From NCBI GenBank assembly GCA_024684175.1, contig JAIKXJ010000005.1, forward strand, positions 1 to 61,139: 61,139 bases of DNA, given 5' to 3'. The translations under genes and the position numbers were made by a program. The notes beneath the pieces were generated by a model. It was not told the DNA's origin and searched no databases. It saw only the letters and a list, made by a program, of their open reading frames with translations. Source of the stretch: Erysipelotrichaceae bacterium (GTDB lineage: Bacteria; Bacillota_I; Bacilli_A; Erysipelotrichales; Erysipelotrichaceae). Shown one piece after another: positions 1 through 6,315 of the stretch; within the stretch, counting starts at the first letter, position 1; every line of letters starts with the position of its first letter.

Positions 1-91
1 CGAAAGCCAGATCACTCATCTGATCCAAAGGTTTTGCAATCCCCTTGGCTGGTGAATAAACAACATCTTTTTTATGAGCGATATTCGTTAT
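1..91 (-). CDS. PTS EIIA (glucose-type) domain, partial, in the -1 frame after EIIBC
   Basis: Read leftward, the 30 codons from position 91 to the window edge encode a sequence matching the start of a glucose/beta-glucoside EIIA domain (DVVYSPAKGIAKPLDQMSDL, the usual 'SPxxGxxxPLxxxxDxxF' signature). This frame is -1 relative to the EIIBC gene, whose stop lies at 88-90. The frame opens after a stop at 137-139, and I find no ATG, GTG or TTG before the domain. It therefore cannot be started independently in the ordinary way. It is either the shifted C-terminal third of an EIIBCA enzyme or the product of a sequencing or true indel. The phosphorylated histidine would lie outside the window. Confidence 0.75.
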   Translation of the reverse strand, partial: MTNIAHKKDVVYSPAKGIAKPLDQMSDLAF

Positions 92-1524
92 TTTTTTAAG
101 ACGATATCGTCCTCGTTCTTTCCGTCCTCGCCCGGTTTATATGTAATCCAGGTCAAGGCAAAAGTGATACCAAACGCAACTGCACAGGCAATAACTGCCC
201 AAACTACTCCTGAAAAAGAGCCACTTGAAGGATTAACATATCCCAAGAAACCCGTAACACCCATCGAGATAGCATACATTGGAGAATTGGTCAATGCAAG
301 AATCAATCCGCCAACCAGACCGCCGAGCATGCAGAAGGCAAATCTCTTCCTTACAGGCAATGTAACACCGTATATGGACGGTTCAATAATACAGAAGCAG
401 GCCGACAAAAATGCCGGTAAAGCAATATTTTTCATCTTCACACTTTTTGTTCTGAAGAAAGCCGCAAGACATGCGCCCATATGAGTAAAGCTTGCCGGAA
501 AGAGAGAAGCAACCAACAATGAGCATCCATTTGTTGCAAATTCGATGATACCGGGAGTGATTAATGCCCAGTGCAGACCGAAGATTACAAGAGGCTGATA
601 AATGAGGGTGTTGACCGCAAAGGCAAGAATCCTGGACTTCTCAATCAGGAAGTTTAAGCCTAATGAAATTAAGTTCTGAAGAATGGAAGAGATCGGGCCG
701 ACAAGAAGCACTCCCAGAACGCCCGCTAATAGTACCGTACCAAACGGAACCATAAACTGCTTCATGACTGCCGGGATATGGTTTTTAAGCCATCTTTCAA
801 TCTTTGAAGCCATGAAGTTGATCAGCATGATCGGGATCAACGTTGAAGAATAACCGTTGGAAGGGAAAATGATCGGAATGCCTAAGAATTTTTTATATAC
901 CGGCATTGCCAGCGCGCCGCCGAACAATGTCATAATCGGCTCTCCGGAATTGATACTCTCCGTCAGTCCCGGAAAAATCAGAATCGCGCCAAGTACCATG
1001 CCGATAAACGGATCCATATTGAATGCTTTTGCGCTCGTATAACCCAAGATGACTGGAAAAAAGGTCAGACAGGCGTTGCCCATTGCATTCAGAAGCAGAT
1101 TTGTGCCATCACCCGTTTGAATGATCCCGGTCGCAAGCAAAATCGAATTGATACCCGAAATGATGCCACAGGCACACAGGACGCCCAGAGACGGAACAAC
1201 GATCTTTGTAATCGTTGAAGCAAAACGGTTCAGCAGATTTCCTTTTTCTTCTTCCTCTTTCGCTTCTGAAGCAACACCGCCGGTCACACGCACGACATCT
1301 TCATAGACATCACCGACATGGGTACCGATGATGACCTGAAGTTTTCCTTCTGCGACCTGTGTTGAAACGATATCTTTGCTGTTGTCTAAAGCGTCACGGT
1401 TGGCTTTGTTCATATCCTTCAGTTTGATACGAAGCCTAGTCATGCAATAGTTTATGCTTTCAATATTCTCTTTGCCGCCGACATTATCGACAATAAACTG
1501 TGCTAATTTTTCGTATTTAGCCAT
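88..1524 (-). CDS. PTS beta-glucoside/sucrose-family EIIBC component
   Basis: A 478-residue sugar-specific phosphotransferase permease that imports and phosphorylates a sugar, probably a beta-glucoside or disaccharide. The EIIB domain occupies about residues 1-85, with the phospho-accepting Cys27 in NYCMTRLRIKL. A charged linker and an EIIC domain of about ten membrane segments follow from about residue 105. The protein ends in IVLKK* at TTA AAA AAA TAA, exactly where family members of the BglF/BglP type continue into EIIA; the missing EIIA is encoded just beyond in the -1 frame. The start has a good ribosome site (AAAAGGAGTG). It lies 16 bp after the licT antiterminator gene, so the two form one operon. 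Substrate is not decidable from sequence. Confidence 0.9.
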   Translation of the reverse strand: MAKYEKLAQFIVDNVGGKENIESINYCMTRLRIKLKDMNKANRDALDNSKDIVSTQVAEGKLQVIIGTHVGDVYEDVVRVTGGVASEAKEEEEKGNLLNRFASTITKIVVPSLGVLCACGIISGINSILLATGIIQTGDGTNLLLNAMGNACLTFFPVILGYTSAKAFNMDPFIGMVLGAILIFPGLTESINSGEPIMTLFGGALAMPVYKKFLGIPIIFPSNGYSSTLIPIMLINFMASKIERWLKNHIPAVMKQFMVPFGTVLLAGVLGVLLVGPISSILQNLISLGLNFLIEKSRILAFAVNTLIYQPLVIFGLHWALITPGIIEFATNGCSLLVASLFPASFTHMGACLAAFFRTKSVKMKNIALPAFLSACFCIIEPSIYGVTLPVRKRFAFCMLGGLVGGLILALTNSPMYAISMGVTGFLGYVNPSSGSFSGVVWAVIACAVAFGITFALTWITYKPGEDGKNEDDIVLKK

Positions 1525-1540
1525 TTTTCACTCCTTTTAT

Positions 1541-2383
1541 TTAGTTGTTAAAGATTGCCCGCTGAATATGTATGATCAGATACAGGAGTTCGTTGCTTCC
1601 GATATCAACGTTATATCGGCCTTTTACAAAGCCCGATATATTCATTGCACATAAGTACGACTCCTGATAGGTCTTTTTCATCATCCCCAGCAAAGCCTCA
1701 TCATTGCTGTCATCTGAGAAGGTCACGCCCTGTGTGATCCTTTGGGCAAAATACCGCAGATGATTAATAAAACGATAATAAGTGATAGAGTTTTCATCAA
1801 TCTCTTTGTCAAAGAAATTCCTGACGATATCCATCGTCTCTTCGATGATCTTTGTCGACTTCTGAATCTTATCTGTGCCAATCCCGTTTTCCGTCTCCGC
1901 ATTGACCAGATGCAAAGCAATGAACCCAGCTTCATCATTATTGAAGCGGACTCCCGTTTCTTCTTCGATCAGATCAAGAGCTTTTAATCCGATCGCATAT
2001 TCATCCGGATAAAAATGCGTGATATCAAACAGCAATTCATTTACGAGCTTAATTCCTTTTTGATAATTGATCAGAGTAGAGTGGATATGATCGCATAAAG
2101 CAGGATAGATAGAATCAGAGATCTTTTTACTTAATGTCATTCGTGCCATATTAATAATCTGATCGACGATGGAGATCTCTTCTACCGGCAAAGATACGAT
2201 GATCTCTTGAAAACGTGCATTCAGATGTATATCGGAAATACCGAATCTCTTCTCAATCTGCGCTGGATTGATCGGATCACCCGGTCTCTTCTTAAAAGCG
2301 ATACCTCTTCCAACCAGGACCACTTCGTTATTGTTTTCATTCACAATAACCGTGTTGTTATTAAGGATCTTGCTTATTCTCAT
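1541..2383 (-). CDS. licT: BglG/LicT-family transcription antiterminator
   Basis: A 280-residue RNA-binding antiterminator. The co-antiterminator (CAT) domain covers residues 1-55 (MRISKILNNNTVIV...GRGIAFKKRPGD) and binds RAT RNA hairpins. Two PRD domains follow, at about 70-165 and 175-280. Conserved PRD histidines are visible in ALCDHIHSTL, IALHLVNAE, INHLRYFAQR and LIIHIQRAI; in this family the PTS phosphorylates them to set activity according to sugar flux. The start is preceded by AAAGGGGGC. A RAT-like hairpin overlapping an intrinsic terminator lies in its own leader (2413-2503), so it probably controls itself and the downstream EIIBC gene. The symbol is by family; sacT or bglG orthology is equally possible. 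Confidence 0.88.
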   Translation of the reverse strand: MRISKILNNNTVIVNENNNEVVLVGRGIAFKKRPGDPINPAQIEKRFGISDIHLNARFQEIIVSLPVEEISIVDQIINMARMTLSKKISDSIYPALCDHIHSTLINYQKGIKLVNELLFDITHFYPDEYAIGLKALDLIEEETGVRFNNDEAGFIALHLVNAETENGIGTDKIQKSTKIIEETMDIVRNFFDKEIDENSITYYRFINHLRYFAQRITQGVTFSDDSNDEALLGMMKKTYQESYLCAMNISGFVKGRYNVDIGSNELLYLIIHIQRAIFNN

Positions 2384-2412
2384 TTTGCCCCCTTTCTCGA
2401 TCTTCTTTGGCG

Positions 2413-2474
2413 AACAAAAAACTCGTCCGCCAAAAATAAGTAAACATCTGAATACTTAACATGCGAACGAGTTT
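2413..2474 (-). terminator. Intrinsic terminator in the licT leader
   Basis: Read leftward, AAACTCGTTCGC (2474-2463) pairs with GCGGACGAGTTT (2430-2419) through 11 Watson-Crick pairs and one G-U pair. A T6 tract follows at 2420-2415. The 32-nt loop holds a smaller AAGTA/TACTT hairpin. It sits between the putative promoter and licT and would stop transcription unless LicT stabilises the overlapping RAT hairpin. Confidence 0.8.
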
Positions 2475-2503
2475 AAGCTTATCTGATGATAATAACTTCC
2501 TCG
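2468..2503 (-). promoter_or_regulatory. RAT-like antiterminator hairpin (LicT target)
   Basis: Read leftward, CGAG (2503-2500) pairs with CTCG (2471-2468). Inside are AAG/CTT and TTATC/GATAA helices separated by internal loops around an ATCA apical loop. This three-helix, two-internal-loop layout of about 36 nt is the architecture of ribonucleic antiterminators bound by BglG/LicT proteins. Its 3' side shares AAACTCG with the 5' arm of the terminator, so the two structures exclude one another. The primary sequence departs from the classical sac/bgl RAT consensus, so specificity is inferred from architecture and position. Confidence 0.65.
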
Positions 2504-2516
2504 TAAGATCAAGTTT

Positions 2517-2545
2517 ACAATATCACGTTTTCATAAAAGAAACAA
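2517..2545 (-). promoter_or_regulatory. Putative promoter of the licT-EIIBC operon
   Basis: Read leftward, TTGTTT (2545-2540) and TATTGT (2522-2517) are separated by 17 bp, placing the transcription start just before the RAT hairpin. The spacer contains ATGAAAACG, which matches one half of the catabolite-responsive element consensus; the other half is poor, so CcpA control is only a possibility. Confidence 0.5.
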
Positions 2546-2571
2546 TATCCAATTATTCAATAACAGCCATA

Positions 2572-2709
2572 TCAAATCAGATCCTGTTTATTCGATACAT
2601 AATAGAAATCACCTGAACGAATGCTGCCGGTCTCCATCGTTTCTTCTTCTCTTATCTGTTTTGATCCATTTTCAGTAATGACGGAAATAATTAAGGCAAT
2701 GTTTCGGGG
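2572..2709 (-). pseudogene. Remnant of a small protein gene
   Basis: In the 605-bp stretch between licT and the AIM24-type gene, the leftward frame from 2709 is open for 45 codons and ends in the polar tail EEETMETGSIRSGDFYYVSN followed by a short end. It has no usable start codon in frame. An ATG in another frame at about 2715 would join it with a one-base shift. The peptide reads like real coding sequence but I do not recognise the family. It is probably the decayed 3' part of a small gene. Confidence 0.35.
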
Positions 2710-2752
2710 TCATTGTCGCTCTTTTCTTACGGCTTCTTCGGTTTTTTAATTC

Positions 2753-2937
2753 TTAATCATCATCTTCGTCGAACGGATCGGAATGACCGCAGATCGTGAA
2801 ATGGATGTCTCCTGTCTCCATATCCATCATCAAGTCTTTGCCCATTCCCATCATCATATGACCTTCTGAATCAAATCCTAAACTGTCATCACCAAAGAAA
2901 AATCACCATCAGTAATATCGAATTTCGGTCTTGGCAT
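2753..2937 (-). pseudogene. Small acidic protein gene with a one-base frameshift
   Basis: Starting at ATG 2937, the frame reads MPRPKFDITDGDF and then hits a stop. Shifting one base at the T5 run (plus-strand 2897-2901) gives a continuous reading ending in HSDPFDEDDD at 2753. The reconstructed product is about 61 residues, with a Met-rich middle (HMMMGMGKDLMMDMETGD) and an acidic tail. It lies 52 bp downstream of the AIM24-type gene in the same direction and may have been co-transcribed. Family not recognised. A single missing base in a homopolymer could be a true mutation or a sequencing error. Confidence 0.5.
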
Positions 2938-2988
2938 AACAATTTCTCTTTATTCTTTTGTTCCTGATAATATGAATGATTCGGATCT

Positions 2989-3789
2989 TTAATTATGTGT
3001 TGTTGCAAACAAACTGGCTGTTGACCTGTTGGTCGGAGAAATCATGACCTTTCCTGTTCCTCTGAAGACATTTACCAGGCCTTCGCCGTTCACTGCCGAT
3101 CCGATCAGAGACTTTGAGGATCTCTCTACGGTGAACTGCAATGATGTTGACCAGCATATCGCAAAGCTGCCGTCGAGTTTCAGGACATCATTGTCCAGTT
3201 CGACGGTAACGATCTCGGATGCGGGAACATTACTTTCCAAAGCGACAACGCCTCTTCCGCGCAAAGACAGATTGAACAATCCCTCGTTACCTGCAATAGC
3301 CGAAGAGAAGTTGGTCCTTGAAACGACCTTGTGCTCGACGTTTCCATCGCACGCAAGGAACATTCCGTCCTCGATCGACATTCCGGAATTCCCCCATTGG
3401 GCAACATCCTGCAAAATGATGTACTTGTATGTCGGTTCAAGAACGATCCTGCCCACACCGACATATTCGGGTTTTATGGCAGATTCTTTTGTAACTGCGC
3501 CTTTGACCATCTTTCCGAACAGGTCACCGACGCCTTTTACACCGGTCGTTGCGCTTATATTTCCGAAGATCCACTGCATCGCTCCAGCTTGCGTAACAAG
3601 GGAATTCGTTCCGTTGAGATCAACAACGAGCTGTCTTCTACGGACACCCATTTTCGCCATATAGTACTCATTGACTGCGTTCCCCGGGGAAACGGACTGA
3701 TCCCTGAGGTGTTCCAGTACGCTGAAGTTCTCCAGTTGATCGATGACTTTTCTTTCTTCGTTAGTGAAATTCTTAAGTTTTACAGACAT
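2989..3789 (-). CDS. AIM24-family protein (DUF124/TIGR00266-like)
   Basis: A protein of 266 residues from the chosen start MSVKLKNF at 3789, which has AAAGGAGATTAGAATAT before it; an ATG 57 bp further upstream has no ribosome site. The central part is the beta-rich AIM24 fold, with glycine-dotted segments such as GDLFGKMVKGAV and SLRGRGVVALES. The family is widespread in Bacillota, distantly related to mitochondrial AIM24, and of uncertain biochemical role; membrane or stress functions have been suggested. The first 60 residues (NEERKVIDQLENFSVLEHL) precede the core. Followed at 52 bp by a small frameshifted ORF. Confidence 0.75.
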   Translation of the reverse strand: MSVKLKNFTNEERKVIDQLENFSVLEHLRDQSVSPGNAVNEYYMAKMGVRRRQLVVDLNGTNSLVTQAGAMQWIFGNISATTGVKGVGDLFGKMVKGAVTKESAIKPEYVGVGRIVLEPTYKYIILQDVAQWGNSGMSIEDGMFLACDGNVEHKVVSRTNFSSAIAGNEGLFNLSLRGRGVVALESNVPASEIVTVELDNDVLKLDGSFAICWSTSLQFTVERSSKSLIGSAVNGEGLVNVFRGTGKVMISPTNRSTASLFATTHN

Positions 3790-3894
3790 ATATTCTAATC
3801 TCCTTTTCTTTATTGTAAACAACGCATTATACAAAAAATGCTCCATTATCAGTATTTCTCTATATTCTATTCGCTCAGTTTACTCCTTAAGCAA

Positions 3895-3996
3895 TCAAGC
3901 GATGAATAAAACAAATAACCATTCGAGGATCATGACATCACCAAGGATGATCAGAACATCATCTCTGCTGATATTCGGATGGCTTTTACGATATTT
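3895..3996 (-). pseudogene. C-terminal remnant of a small membrane protein
   Basis: Leftward frame of 33 codons with no start, ending in the hydrophobic stretch GDVMILEWLFVLFIA before a stop at 3895. A one-base change in the A5 run at 3994-3998 would extend it upstream with a coherent basic segment (RRYKIVKYRKSHPNIS). It follows the unknown gene ending at 4029 and may be its former downstream partner. The rest of the 3790-4028 interval holds only the AIM24 leader and no other recognisable element. Confidence 0.3.
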
Positions 3997-4028
3997 TTAC
4001 GATTTTATATCGCCGTGTTTCTCTCCGG

Positions 4029-4640
4029 TTATTTAGACCTTATTTCCTCTTCCGTCAGAGGTTCCAAGACATCTTCATAATCTTCATCATCGATCCCCGG
4101 GATTTCCGCATCTTCTGCTCTTTCTGCCCAGCATCTCAGGTTATACTCTTCGATCTCCTTCCGTCTTTTTTCTCTCTGCCTGTCCCGCTCTTCGTAAAGA
4201 GATTCAAGCTTATCCAGTTTTGACTGAAGATCTTCTTTTATTTCTGTGATATCTCTTCCGTCTGTCCAGCTGCCATGTGACCACTCAGCCCACGCATCGA
4301 GTTCATCGGCAATATCTTTCATGATGATCCTGGTGAAGTCTTTATCGATAACGTATGAAGCTACATATCTGTCGTTATAGAAGATATGGATATTATTGCT
4401 GTTGACGATGCAGTCCATCATCCACGGTTCACAATCACAGCTGACGACATAGGGTTCTCCGAAATCCCGGATCATCGTATCCAGCCAGCAGACCGGAAGA
4501 TCGGTCATATAGCTTAGCTCATACTCCGTCTTGCCGATCCTGAATGTCGTCCAGCCGTTTTTCGGTCTTGAGAGGACAGAATCAACATTTATCTGTCTGT
4601 CCAGATACTCCTGCAGATATTTATCAACTGTTTCGTTCAT
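4029..4640 (-). CDS. Hypothetical protein, third gene behind the SAM riboswitch
   Basis: A 203-residue soluble protein of unrecognised family. The N-terminal half looks globular with many aromatic and Cys residues (GEPYVVSCDCEPWMMDC at about 81-97). Residues 135-175 are a strongly charged probable coiled coil (DLQSKLDKLESLYEERDRQR). The tail is very acidic. There is no signal peptide or membrane segment. It overlaps the preceding 51-codon gene by four bases (ATGA), indicating translational coupling, and has AAAGGAGG before its start. Together with the two upstream genes it forms the cluster downstream of the SAM-I riboswitch. I assign no function. Confidence 0.75.
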   Translation of the reverse strand: MNETVDKYLQEYLDRQINVDSVLSRPKNGWTTFRIGKTEYELSYMTDLPVCWLDTMIRDFGEPYVVSCDCEPWMMDCIVNSNNIHIFYNDRYVASYVIDKDFTRIIMKDIADELDAWAEWSHGSWTDGRDITEIKEDLQSKLDKLESLYEERDRQREKRRKEIEEYNLRCWAERAEDAEIPGIDDEDYEDVLEPLTEEEIRSK

Positions 4641-4792
4641 TTTTCCTCCTTTTGTTCACTGTTTCCCGGAAAGATCGCCTTCCAGCCTTTCTTATAAACT
4701 GTTTTTGGAACAAGGCCGTGCTTCTCAAATGCCTCTTTGATCCTCCTGTCATATTCGATCAGTTCTTCTTTTGTTTTCCTTCTTAGTTTCAT
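4637..4792 (-). CDS. 51-residue basic protein, second gene behind the SAM riboswitch
   Basis: A short ORF with AAGGA six bases before ATG 4792 and a stop overlapping the next start. The product begins MKLRRKTKEELIEYDRRIKE and continues as an amphipathic, Lys/Glu-rich helix, then a GW-containing segment and a charged tail. It has no membrane segment. The tight fit (12 bp after the upstream stop, ATGA overlap downstream) argues that it is real. Family not recognised; size and charge would suit a small adaptor or an antitoxin-like partner, but this is only a guess. Confidence 0.65.
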   Translation of the reverse strand: MKLRRKTKEELIEYDRRIKEAFEKHGLVPKTVYKKGWKAIFPGNSEQKEEK

Positions 4793-4804
4793 GATCATCC
4801 TTCA

Positions 4805-5362
4805 TCAGTACCCAATTATCATCGCCATAGCCGCTGTGCCCGGAGTCCACTTTTTCTTATAGAAATCTTCCAGATCGTCTTCATACAGCTTCATCAATTG
4901 CTCGGTCTGCTTTTCATCAAGTTTCAGCATCAAACACTCCCCGATGCCTTTTTTATATTCTCCGAAATCCATTTTCCCGGTCTCGGGACCGATACTGTCC
5001 GGATCCTCATCAGGCCTTTTTCCTTTGAAAATGAAACGGCCATTCTTCGTATGCTTCCTGTAGATCTCAACGATCTGTATGAATTCCTCCATCGTGACTG
5101 ACATATCGGCGATATAAGGACCGCTCAGATTGTTTACACCGAGATTGCAGTAAAACATGAAACCGGTCGTCAGATTGAAGAACATGCTCGATCCGTAAGG
5201 TATCCCTCCCGAAGCCGCATCAATGAATTCAAAGCCGTATTCTCTTTCCATCCTGTCTCTGAACTCATACATTTTTTCAGTTGTTTTACAGCTCACCATG
5301 AAATACCGATCGTTTAAAGGTATCCCTCTTTCTTTGGAAATGCTTTGCCAAGGTCTTCCCAT
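4805..5362 (-). CDS. Hypothetical protein, first gene behind the SAM-I riboswitch
   Basis: A 185-residue protein of unknown family. I chose the ATG at 5362 (MGRPWQSISKERG) because GAGGAGGAAAGAAAAGGA precedes it. The in-frame ATG at 5395 abuts the riboswitch terminator's U-tract and has no ribosome site. Visible features are an aromatic, Gly/Asn-rich middle (SMFFNLTTGFMFYCNLGVNN) and a Lys/Glu-rich C-terminal third. There is no membrane segment, signal or P-loop. Being directly under a SAM-sensing terminator suggests expression when S-adenosylmethionine is low, which is unusual for a protein with no visible link to sulfur metabolism. Confidence 0.75.
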   Translation of the reverse strand: MGRPWQSISKERGIPLNDRYFMVSCKTTEKMYEFRDRMEREYGFEFIDAASGGIPYGSSMFFNLTTGFMFYCNLGVNNLSGPYIADMSVTMEEFIQIVEIYRKHTKNGRFIFKGKRPDEDPDSIGPETGKMDFGEYKKGIGECLMLKLDEKQTEQLMKLYEDDLEDFYKKKWTPGTAAMAMIIGY

Positions 5363-5401
5363 TCCTTTTCTTTCCTCCTCTTTCTTCTTATCCATAAAGA
5401 G

Positions 5402-5433
5402 AAAAAAGAAAAACTCCCATCACAGATGGAAGT
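5402..5433 (-). terminator. SAM riboswitch terminator
   Basis: Read leftward, ACTTCCATC (5433-5425), loop TGT, GATGGGAGT (5421-5413): nine pairs including one G-U pair. A U-rich tract TTTTTCTTTTTT follows, immediately before the region encoding the first gene of the cluster. Confidence 0.85.
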
Positions 5434-5541
5434 TCATTCACATAAATATAATGTTCTTCCATCGTTCAAGCTTTAGCACCTTGTCACAAGGATAGGTTGC
5501 TGTACGATCACAGAGCTTGTCTCTCCCGTACTCTTTATGGC
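5402..5541 (-). promoter_or_regulatory. SAM-I (S-box) riboswitch with terminator platform
   Basis: Read leftward from 5541. P1 is GCCAT (5541-5537) with GATGG (5463-5459). AAAGAG follows in the first junction. P2 is GTACG/CGTAC (5531-5527 with 5506-5502) with the kink-turn TGA. P3 is GAGAGACAAGCTC (5525-5513), a covariant form of the usual GAGGGACTGGCCC. GCAACC and AAGGTGCTAA then frame P4, both S-box hallmarks. In the platform, CTTCCATC (5432-5425) can pair either with GATGGAAG (5463-5456; antiterminator) or with GATGGGAG (terminator, 5421-5414). P1 and the antiterminator compete for the same strand, so SAM binding should terminate transcription. Downstream genes are unknown. Confidence 0.85.
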
Positions 5542-5568
5542 TGATTCAACTATAACATATCATTTTGC
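5534..5568. repeat. Leader/promoter repeat, copy 1
   Basis: About 35 bp (CTTTATG..GATTCAACTATA..CATATCATTTT) that recurs at 6117-6152 with roughly 32 of 37 aligned positions identical. Here it spans the putative promoter (TATAGT read leftward at 5554-5549) and the first bases of the SAM riboswitch. Confidence 0.7.
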
Positions 5569-5601
5569 TGAAAAACAGATCTTGACAGTATGATGTTTTG
5601 C

Positions 5602-5859
5602 TTATTGATTTTTTGAGACAGTTTTTGGAGGAAACAAGGTTACTTGAATTCTACTGTTATCCCAGTCGGCATAAATATATATGACTTCCAGATCCAGTTC
5701 CTCTCTGCTTAACTCTTCTTTCGCATCACAGCAAATGCCTTCAAAGATTTGTTCGGAATTATTATTAATTACCAGGTCATCGATACTATTAAATCTGACA
5801 ATGTCTATGTCCTGTATGATTAGTTCGATCTCTTCATCTTCATCGATGATCTCCAGCAC
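5602..5859 (-). CDS. Hypothetical acidic protein, start possibly frameshifted
   Basis: An 85-residue acidic protein (LEIIDEDEEIELIIQDIDIV near the N-terminus; a Cys pair in GICCDAKEE) of unrecognised family. The frame begins at GTG 5859 with no ribosome site. A properly placed ATG at 5881, with GGAG about 7 nt upstream, starts MEYKLK and would read straight into this frame if one base were removed from the A5 run at 5863-5867. The gene may therefore be broken at its start, or the sequence may carry an indel. It sits just upstream of the SAM riboswitch promoter, in the same direction. Confidence 0.5.
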   Translation of the reverse strand: MLEIIDEDEEIELIIQDIDIVRFNSIDDLVINNNSEQIFEGICCDAKEELSREELDLEVIYIYADWDNSRIQVTLFPPKTVSKNQ

Positions 5860-5927
5860 ATCTTTTTAATTTGTATTCCATCTATTCTCCCGCATACGTT
5901 GTGTTTATTTTACAGGCTGTAATAAAT

Positions 5928-6128
5928 TCACTTCATCTTTACAGCCATCCTTGCCCTTCTCTTTTCAAGGAATTCTAAATTCATATTCTCTATTCCATCA
6001 GGGATGCAGTTATCTGATAAGTTCTGTTTTAGTTGATCTATGTCAAGAATTGAACCGCATTTGATCACACCGGTTTCATATTGCTTAAATACCAATTTGA
6101 AATATTCGTTTGGCGCTTTATGACGGAT
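5928..6128 (-). pseudogene. C-terminal fragment of a larger protein (possibly DUF262-like)
   Basis: Leftward frame of 66 codons from a stop at 6129-6131, without a start codon: IRHKAPNEYFKLVF..., then SDNCIPDGIENM and FLEKRRARMAVKMK* at 5928. The HKAPNEYF motif, the NCIP element and the FLExRRxxMAxKMK ending resemble, from memory, the C-termini of DUF262/GmrSD-type proteins. I cannot confirm this without a search. The 5' part is missing and is replaced by the second copy of the leader repeat, so this looks like a deletion remnant. Confidence 0.45.
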
Positions 6129-6152
6129 TCAACTATATCCATATCATTTTAC
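6117..6152. repeat. Leader/promoter repeat, copy 2
   Basis: Second copy of the 35-bp block found at 5534-5568. It shares CATAAAG at its end (read leftward) with the riboswitch leader and then runs into the truncated ORF beginning HKAPNEYF instead of into S-box sequence. Confidence 0.7.
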
Positions 6153-6244
6153 AAAAAATGTGCCAGTCTTGCCGGATCAAGAACTTTGTTAACTAGATAA
6201 TATATAATTATTTCCTCTTGTTTTTCGTTCAAATCATTAACAGC
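6149..6244 (-). pseudogene. Short ORF remnant
   Basis: Leftward open frame of 31 codons from a stop at 6245-6247, without a start, containing QEEIIIYYLVNKVLDPARLA and ending at 6149. It reads like a C-terminal helix of a protein but is too short to place. It adds to the impression that 5.5-6.3 kb is a graveyard of gene ends. No other gene is visible between 6129 and 6270. Confidence 0.25.
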
Positions 6245-6270
6245 TTAGCTATACACAACATACGGTAATG

Positions 6271-6303
6271 AAAAAGGAGACCCGTTATTTGCCGAGTCTC
6301 CTT
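6271..6303 (-). terminator. Terminator of the epimerase-like gene
   Basis: Read leftward, AAGGAGAC (6303-6296) pairs perfectly with GTCTCCTT (6281-6274), followed by TTTTT. It lies 13 bp past the stop at 6316. Confidence 0.85.
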
Positions 6304-6315
6304 CACTTTGATTCG

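Noticed and set aside
2880..2960. A second SAM or other riboswitch in the licT-AIM24 gap
   Set aside because: No conserved core motif; the segment reads better as a frameshifted small ORF.
3029..3664. Rightward open frame of 211 codons opposite the AIM24-type gene
   Set aside because: Exact antisense of a conserved gene that has a good ribosome site; the translated product shows no domain and has no Shine-Dalgarno.
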